Origin: Linnemannia elongata
Lineage: Eukaryota > Mortierellomycota > Mortierellomycetes > Mortierellales > Mortierellaceae
Assembly: GCA_036320915.1 (NCBI GenBank)
Contig: JAXBDG010000015.1
Span: 930,001-994,000 of the forward strand
Length of the DNA: 64,000 nt
Direction of reading: 5' to 3'
Shown: positions 57,931-64,000 of the stretch, piece by piece
How positions within the stretch are numbered: the first letter of the stretch is position 1
How the letters are laid out: each line of letters opens with the position of its first letter
Made by a program: the position numbers and the translations under genes
Notes under the pieces: generated by a model
Told to the model about the DNA's origin: nothing
What the model saw: the letters and a program-made list of their open reading frames with translations, nothing else
The model's database searches: none

Positions 57931-59290
57931 GCTTCGCTGAATGCTGTTGGGTTCGGGGTTGGTCCAGTGCTCCGAAGTTATTGGCGTGTGTTTGTGTGAA
58001 GGATAAGAAAGTCAAAAAAAAAAAACTATTATTCAGAACTCGTTGGCGAACCCTTAATTGAGACAATCCTTCACATTCCTCCACTTTTCATATGTCTGCG
58101 TCATAAATGTATTGATCATGGTATCCTATGATTTCGATAAAAAGGAAGATACCATTATCGTGTTAGAGATAACGCGGGTTGCATTGTTGCTTTTAGGTGC
58201 TGTCGGAATGCAGCCTGTACACAGAATACTTATATATAGGACCGTCGACGTAATAGTAATAAATAATATCATTCTTTCTTGATCCATTTTAGCTCCTTTA
58301 TTTATAACTGGTTTGATGCCACAATGACTACTCCTCGTCAAGGAACGTATATGGAGAGTATTAGAAGTATACGCGTGAATTGAACGAAAGAGTGAACCAA
58401 CAAACGTAGGCGCAAGCAGAGAAGAGATAGGCAGGCGACATAGAGGTGCACTTGAGCAGTTGTAGTATGGTCGCTAGTGAGTTTGATACACTTAGCGAGC
58501 GGCGGAATGGGTCGCTGCCTGAAACGCAAGCTCTTTCTAAGGCGTGTTCGAAGTTGTATGGTATGGTCAGGATACATCCAGCAGAAGTAACTTCTCCCTC
58601 GACCGGGCGAGAGAGATTTTTATGCGGTGAATAAGAAGCTGAGGAGAAAGATTTGAACGAAAAGTCGGGGTAATGTAGCACATTGTATTGTACATACTTT
58701 TTTTCTGGAGCAAAAAGCCATAGTAACAACTTACAGCAACGCATAGGTATAGACATTGTTACAAAAGATGTGGTGGCTAGGCAGTGGCGGCGAGGCTTTA
58801 GATTAGCAGTCATTCCTAGCAGACTAGTATTAGTAGTGCGCCGAGCTCTTTCGTCTGCTCCTTGTCCTTTTACACAAGAGCAGAATTGACAAGAGTCTCG
58901 TTGGCGCTCTACAGGTATTTAACCCTTCCCCCATCAATATTATTAATACAAGGTCCTTTTACACAAGAGCAGAATTGACAAGAGTCTCTTTGGCGCTCTA
59001 CAGCTTGTATTCTTTAGGACCCCGTTAACGCTATACTACGACATCCCTTCCCCCCCCCCCCCCCCCCCCCCTGTACCAATTGAGGACTTCACAGCGGTCC
59101 TATAACTCTGACCCAGGACCTCTCCCCTGAGTAACAACATGGGAATAGCAAAAAATGTGTGATATTAGTACCTCTTCATATTTATTTTTATCATCATTCA
59201 ATTGTTTTGCGCACTATGTGTAGAAAGATAACGATTTGTGGTATGGACAGCTGGGAGAGTGGAAATGGTGAGAAAAAAGGATGAGGGTCT
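57931..59290. other. Divergent intergenic region with 51-bp direct repeat and C22 tract
   Basis: About 1.36 kb between the Fanzor-like gene and the Crypton-like remnant. It contains the 51-bp repeat pair (58864-58914, 58953-59003) and a run of 22 C at 59050-59071. No gene is supported. Confidence 0.5.
58864..59003. repeat. 51-bp direct repeat pair, 89 bp apart
   Basis: GTCCTTTTACACAAGAGCAG begins both copies, at 58864-58914 and 58953-59003. They differ at one base (CTCG versus CTCT) and are separated by a 38-bp spacer. It could be a local duplication, a transposition footprint or a terminal repeat of a mobile element. Confidence 0.9.
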
Positions 59291-59356
59291 TTGTTGTATC
59301 TTGAAGAAAAGCAAGGGTTTCGATCGCAGCTATTGGATACGCCTAACAGTGTGTTC

Positions 59357-60496
59357 ATGAGCAAGGTCTTTCTGTCGTTTCAGGAGGAAGTTGTTGCGGC
59401 GGTGCTGATGAAAAAAGTCGTGTTACCCAAGAACATTCCGGAAAATATGTTGCGCGCTTTGGAGGTGTCAAGCTCGAACCAGTCGAACGACATGCACGTC
59501 CTAAGAAAGTCCCTGACTGCGGTGAATGACAAGCTTGCCCATCAGTCCAACCAAAGCCTATGGGCGAACAACATCCTTGATGCCCTTGCCAAGTCATTTC
59601 TAGCCCAGGAACAGCAACTCCGCATCCAAAGAGAAACCATCGAGTCCATGCAACAAGCAATCGACGCTATGGCGCGGCAGCTACGCCTTCAAGGCCCTGT
59701 TGCTCCGAGTAATCCAGGAAACCTCAGCTACTCACGCCAATCTGGTATTCCTGGCCCTGGCTACCTTGGTTACACTGGCATTTCCACCCCCGCCCCCGGT
59801 TTTCTTCCTCACCTTGGCCCTTTTCCTGGACATCAGTCTCCCATGCCAAAACAAAAACAGTCCAAGCTCGTCCAAAATCGCGCTTTGGTCGCCATCCAGC
59901 CGTCTCACTCAGGTTCCAGCTCTCAGGATTCGTCTATGGTATTGCCGACGAGGCCTTCTTCAGAATTGGAGCGTTTACTAAGTACGCGACCCCAAGGCAT
60001 GCCGGTGTTGGAGTCACATCAACCAGAGTCCGCATCAGGGTCAGGTCCATTGACAGAGGCAGGAATCAGCGCCTCAGTTCAACGTCCAAGCGCTCCACCT
60101 CGGGAAACCTGGTTTACTTGGACAACCCACCATAGCTCGACTAAGAGCATTTTCGAAGAGTATCGGCGATACAAATGCGAGTTGGCGACAAGATTAGAAC
60201 CCGGAGACGGAGGCAAGCATAGACTCAAGCAAAAACGACGACAGTCGGACGCAACGGAAAAGCATGTGAGCGACATCAGAATAATTAGTACGGAGGTGGA
60301 CATTCTGAAGGACAAGGTGGAACAGTAGAAGGGTGGTTCCATTTCTGCGGAGCAAGCGCTCTCTCATGCGTTTGAGGAGATGGACACTTTGGTCAAGTTT
60401 AACTCCAACAAAAACATCTTCTCCTTTGCCCAAGCTAGAACTTTTTGTGGAAAGACAGCAAAGGAACGTGAAGAAGAGAGAAAAAGCAATCAATAA
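59357..60496 (+). pseudogene. Probable Crypton-type GCR1_C-like DNA-binding remnant, interrupted by in-frame TAG
   Basis: The frame from the ATG at 59357 (MSKVFLSFQEEVV) has a Gln-rich coiled-coil-like part (LAQEQQLRIQRETIESMQQ), a Gly/Pro/Ser-rich linker, and then TKSIFEEYRRYKCELATRLE and KHRLKQKRRQSDATEKHVSD. This resembles a GCR1_C-type DNA-binding end as found in fungal Crypton recombinases and related proteins. A TAG at 60326-60328 stops it, but the same frame stays open for 55 codons with coherent sequence (EEMDTLVKFN, ARTFCGKTAKEREEER) to a TAA at 60494-60496. A nonsense mutation is the simplest reading. No tyrosine-recombinase part was found upstream, so it is probably 5'-truncated too. 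Family call by eye only. Confidence 0.5.
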
Positions 60497-61188
60497 AGGA
60501 CTGGAATTATTTTTAAGCATATTTATTCATCTGCGAACGAATTATTGCACTTTCTACTTTATGACAAGATGTACTTATGGAAAACAGATGTACTTGATAG
60601 TCATAGAAAGCCAAACGGATATGGCATTCTTGACACGCGCGCACAGTGCGAAAAGTAAAAAGAAGCGCGAACTTGAATGGATGCTTGAGGCATATGACCT
60701 GACTAGCAAAGTGTCTGGTTCATAGTTTGGTAGCTGTAGGTATTCATAGGATTGAAAAAAAATGAGTAACACAACTTAGAGGTTTCGCTTAGTCGGTGAC
60801 GCACTTTGTATTGAGTATTGGATTGGGGTGTGCAAGCATGTAGCATGTAGGTAACAGGTTCACTTGACACCATGTTACATTCGCCAATTGCGTGTAAGCA
60901 GCTTTTTTTTTTTTTTTTGCGCGCTACGCGCGTGTAACGATTTCATTTTTATTTTTTCAATTATTTCAGACTCCTCAAACATGTCAAACATTTCAAACAT
61001 CAAAACAGAGGGTACGCATTGGACAATGAACAAACTTTATCGATACAATAAATATCATGTCAAAGAGATAGCTATGTATGTGAGTGGAATTCACTGCCAC
61101 ACACGCAACAGGAACAAGCAAACGATGGGTGATTCCTCGTTCGACCACTTTCATTCATTCACTCCCCATCACCACCTCCACCATCATG
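60497..61188. other. Intergenic spacer before F-box/LRR-like genes
   Basis: About 690 bp. A T run at 60904-60919 is followed by GCGCGCTACGCGCG, a short GC-rich near-palindrome. No gene supported. Confidence 0.45.
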
Positions 61189-62961
61189 TCTGACGCTTGC
61201 AAACAGTTTTTTGGCTTGCCAGAACTCCTCAAACTTTTGACTGAACGCCTTGAGCAAACGGATGTCGCGAATCTCATCCTCACCAACCGCCAGATTCACT
61301 ACTTTTGTACGCCATCACTCTACAACGAACTGCGGTGTGTTGAAGGCCAGGCTGTCGGTAGCCGCGACTTCAGGATCTTCGAGACTTTGCCGGCCCTTCA
61401 CGCCCTTGCACGGAACTCAAAATACGTCAGGATACTGGATATCGGTATAACTGAACTAGCCTACTACTACAACTGCGTACTCGCCTTCGAGCAGGAGCTT
61501 CAGTCACAGACTACCACGTACTCCCTTTGGCATTCAGGACTTGCATGGTTACCACCAGCGTGTTTGCCACGAGCCGACACCCACTCCTGCCAGATCGTCG
61601 CCTTACCTCCAATGACCCGCCTGTTTCAACTCGATATCACCATTGGCCCCATCCACGAAAAGTCCTACTCGGTCCCCAGCGTCAAGGACTTTCGAGCCAG
61701 GTTGGCCCAGACCTGCTGGCTGATATCCCAAAACCCTGGTTTGGTCTCGCTGACCTTGTCTGGCACCCCAATCTTGGAACGTCGTGCCCGAATATTGGCA
61801 GAGACATTGGCGAAGCTCTCCAGGTTGGAGACATTGGTTCTCGACATCCACTGCAGGATTCACTATTGGTTGGAGATATGGCGACAACTGTTCTTCTGCC
61901 TCCCGTCGTCGACCCGAAAACTGACCGTGAATTTCAAGGAGAACGGGAGAGCTTGGCGATACGAACACGTTTCCCTAAGGCCGATAAACAATCGGTATAT
62001 CCGGTATATGGAGGACAGAGAGGCAGCTGCGGGGGTAATGGAATTGCGAAAGGAGCCATTGCACCATCTCGAAGAGCTGTCGTTTCGTGGGATGCGGGGC
62101 CATTGGTGGAAGAACACGGTCGATCTCGCGGCGATGTTTGCTCATTGCCCCAACCTCAAGAAGTTCGACGCGCACTTACCGATCTCGAACCAGACTCTGG
62201 ATGTCGAGGCTGTTGCGCGGCTTATTGCGGAGGCGTGTCCCAGGATTGAGGTGTTGGCGTATGGACCCAACCGGGAGCAGGATCATATGGTATTCCCGTT
62301 CAGGATCATGAGCGCATTGCTCGCACAGCAGGTGGTCAGTGTTGAGTTGCGCGTTGGGCGTTCCGGGATCGATGTGCCTCTGATGAACTTGGCGATACAG
62401 CGACACTCGACAACCTTGCGGGAGCTACGGTTTCAAAAGGCCAACAAAATATTCTCCGAAATATCAGTCTCCATCATCCTCCAGGAGTGCCGTAATCTGG
62501 AAGTGCTTCATATGCCATGTACACGTACCGCCGGATTCTATGTCACTCTGGATAATGCTCTGGAACACCCTTGGACTTGTGCCAGGTTGACTCACCTCGC
62601 CCTCGGGATCAGTGGATGTGAGGTACCTGAGGAGCCTGGAGTCGAGCCGTACCATCGGCGCCCAACTCCTATCATACTTACCGCGGACGAAACGCGGCAC
62701 TTTTCTCGATTGGAGGATTTTTACAGGAGGATCGGCGCGTTAACAGCACTGAAGGAGTCGAACATGAGGATGGTGCTCTTGCTGAATGATAATGGTGAAG
62801 TGGATGTTGAGAGAATGCAGAGCGATCGTATGGCGTTCCCCGCGATGCTGAGCCTTCCAGACCCACAGATAGGCATGCCAGGATATCTTGACCTGTTTTC
62901 TGCGCTGAGCGGGCTGGAGGTACTGCGCGGATTTGGAGCAGAAGTAGGAGACGATGAGTGA
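61189..62961 (+). CDS. F-box/LRR-like protein, copy 1
   Basis: Single-exon gene of 590 residues, possibly an SCF substrate receptor. It starts MSDACKQFFGLPELLKLLTE, with an F-box-like helix region (PELLKLLTERLEQTDVANLILTNRQIHYFCTP, split here only by description) at residues 8-45. It then has leucine-rich units such as PGLVSLTLSGTP, LSRLETLVLDIH, LHHLEELSFRGM, CPNLKKFDAHLP, CRNLEVLHMPCT and TCARLTHLALG. The start chosen is the ATG in the CACCATCATG context, 35 codons into a longer open frame. Such F-box/LRR genes are heavily amplified in Mortierellomycota. A tandem relative follows at 63467. Target unknown. Confidence 0.75.
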   Translation, partial: SDACKQFFGLPELLKLLTERLEQTDVANLILTNRQIHYFCTPSLYNELRCVEGQAVGSRDFRIFETLPALHALARNSKYVRILDIGITELAYYYNCVLAFEQELQSQTTTYSLWHSGLAWLPPACLPRADTHSCQIVALPPMTRLFQLDITIGPIHEKSYSVPSVKDFRARLAQTCWLISQNPGLVSLTLSGTPILERRARILAETLAKLSRLETLVLDIHCRIHYWLEIWRQLFFCLPSSTRKLTVNFKENGRAWRYEHVSLRPINNRYIRYMEDREAAAGVMELRKEPLHHLEELSFRGMRGHWWKNTVDLAAMFAHCPNLKKFDAHLPISNQTLDVEAVARLIAEACPRIEVLAYGPNREQDHMVFPFRIMSALLAQQVVSVELRVGRSGIDVPLMNLAIQRHSTTLRELRFQKANKIFSEISVSIILQECRNLEVLHMPCTRTAGFYVTLDNALEHPWTCARLTHLALGISGCEVPEEPGVEPYHRRPTPIILTADETRHFSRLEDFYRRIGALTALKESNMRMVLLLNDNGEVDVERMQSDRMAFPAMLSLPDPQIGMPGYLDLFSALSGLEVLRGFGAEVGDDE

Positions 62962-63466
62962 TTCTGAAACGAAATTGGGATCTTTTGAGAGTGATCTTTA
63001 TCTTTGACGTGGTGGATTCTTTGCGAAGCGTGAGGATGTTGGTGGGACGTTCGTGGAGATGAAAAGGGGGATATCGACTTGGTAGCTTGAATGTTGCAAC
63101 GTTTTTTTGCTGAATGATCATGAAATAAAGGCCTTTGTCTCCCCCCTTTATTGCATTGCTTGAATGGAGTATCAATCTTGCGTTTGTTTCCAGCTTTGTT
63201 TGTTTTTACGGATGAAGTACAGAAACATGCTTGGGAAGTGATAGATGTCGTGAAAGGAGGAAGGATGTGAGACTTGCTTTTCGAGAACAGAGAAAGGTGC
63301 AACATCCTAACAAGAAAAAAAACAGCTGATCGAGTGAAAAGGTTTGCTGAAACCCCTGAAATTCAGGAACAGACATAAATTTTATTAAGTGGACTGACCT
63401 TTTTTCCAGTTCTTTCCTTTTTTCTTCACACCACTTTGCACACTTCCATTCATTACCACCACCACC
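62962..63466. other. Spacer between tandem F-box/LRR-like genes
   Basis: About 505 bp. AATAAA at about 63124-63129 may serve as the polyadenylation signal of copy 1; a TTCTTC-rich leader and ACC repeats precede the ATG of copy 2. Confidence 0.45.
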
Positions 63467-64000
63467 ATGTCGGGCGCCTTTGAACGCTTTTTCAACATAA
63501 CAGAGCTCGTCGGCCATTTGACGGTATACCTCGCCAGCAAGGACATCTTGAGACTCACCCGCACCTGCAGGAAGACGCACACGCGGTGCACGCCTTCCCT
63601 CTTCAGGACTCTGACCAGACACAACTCTAATTGTAGACAATTCGCATCTACCCCAGCCTTGCTTGCCCTTTCACGGAACAGTCAGCATGTCAAGGAGTTG
63701 AGCCTTCAGCTGTGCGATCTCGTCTTTTATTACAACTGCCTCCTTACTTTCCAGGATATCAACTCACATCTCTCGGACACACCACCAACGCGACCCTCCT
63801 GGCTGCCGCCACTCGACATCCACGCCTATCAATTTATCGCCTTGCCTCCCATGACCCGCCTGTCGCGACTCACTGTCGATGTCCGTCGCTCAGGCTACTG
63901 CCCATACAAGTTGCCAAGCGCCGGCAACCCTAGAGGGACATTTGCCCAGATGACTTGGTTTACTTCCCTCAGCCCGCGCCTGACCTCTCTTTCATTACAA
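63467..64000 (+). CDS. F-box/LRR-like protein, copy 2, partial at right edge
   Basis: Open frame of 178 codons from the ATG at 63467 (ACCACCATG context) to the window edge, with no stop. It starts MSGAFERFFNITELVGHLTV and is clearly paralogous to the 61189 gene. Matching landmarks are FFNITELVGHL / FFGLPELLKLL, ALSRNSQHVKEL / ALARNSKYVRIL, YYNCLLTFQ / YYNCVLAFE, and IALPPMTRLSRL / VALPPMTRLFQL. Same strand and same spacing of motifs indicate tandem duplication. The rest lies outside the window. Confidence 0.75.
   Translation, partial: MSGAFERFFNITELVGHLTVYLASKDILRLTRTCRKTHTRCTPSLFRTLTRHNSNCRQFASTPALLALSRNSQHVKELSLQLCDLVFYYNCLLTFQDINSHLSDTPPTRPSWLPPLDIHAYQFIALPPMTRLSRLTVDVRRSGYCPYKLPSAGNPRGTFAQMTWFTSLSPRLTSLSLQ

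Noticed and set aside
58864..59003. Repeat pair as a CRISPR-like array
   Set aside because: Only two copies, 51 bp long, with one 38-bp spacer, in a eukaryotic context.

Overview
The window looks like nuclear DNA of an early-diverging fungus, most likely Mortierellomycota (Mortierella/Linnemannia/Podila-like). The evidence is dense protein genes with many short GT-AG introns, T-rich tracts before 3' splice sites, core eukaryotic genes whose sequences fit a fungus, and fungal-type mobile-element genes. No rRNA, tRNA, CRISPR array or bacterial operon signal was seen. Almost every gene is split, so the gene models below are exon chains built by hand from splice sites, phase checks and family motifs.

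Left part (1-26.4 kb) is conserved housekeeping: a coactosin-like actin-binding gene cut by the left edge (-), AP-1 sigma adaptin (+), a PFA4-like DHHC palmitoyltransferase with a long acidic tail (-), a USP20/33-like deubiquitinase in 16 exons (-), an F-box protein (-), an SR-type splicing factor with a zinc knuckle (+), NAP1 (-), a nucleolar-type FKBP (-), a TMEM229-like membrane protein (+) and beta'-COP (+). Secretory trafficking (AP-1, COPI, DHHC), ubiquitin (USP, F-box, later BRE1) and chromatin assembly (NAP1, FPR3/4-like) recur, but the genes are not in operons.

Middle part (27-38 kb) holds a divergent pair from one unrecognised secreted family. One gene is a large GPI-anchor-type protein with seven copies of a twin-CX3C domain separated by Thr/Pro/Gly linkers. 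The other is a 116-residue secreted protein with a single copy. They share an intron at the same position and TATA boxes at similar distances. A short-chain dehydrogenase follows after a long gene-poor stretch.

Right part (39-50 kb) has a Cdc11-type septin without the usual long C-terminal coiled coil, the BRE1 E3 ligase, and a secreted carboxylesterase with an unusual N-terminal extension. From 51 kb to the right edge the window is accessory. A minus-strand gene at 57,930-52,361 carries the signatures of Fanzor, the eukaryotic TnpB homologue: a RuvC Asp in a DPG motif, a Glu just before a CX2C...CX4C zinc ribbon, and a final RuvC Asp in GRDANSA. Beside it lie a 51-bp direct repeat, a remnant of a probable Crypton-type DNA-binding (GCR1_C-like) protein interrupted by an in-frame stop, and two tandem F-box/LRR-like paralogues, the second cut by the right edge. 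The Fanzor locus and the twin-CX3C family are the most interesting parts.
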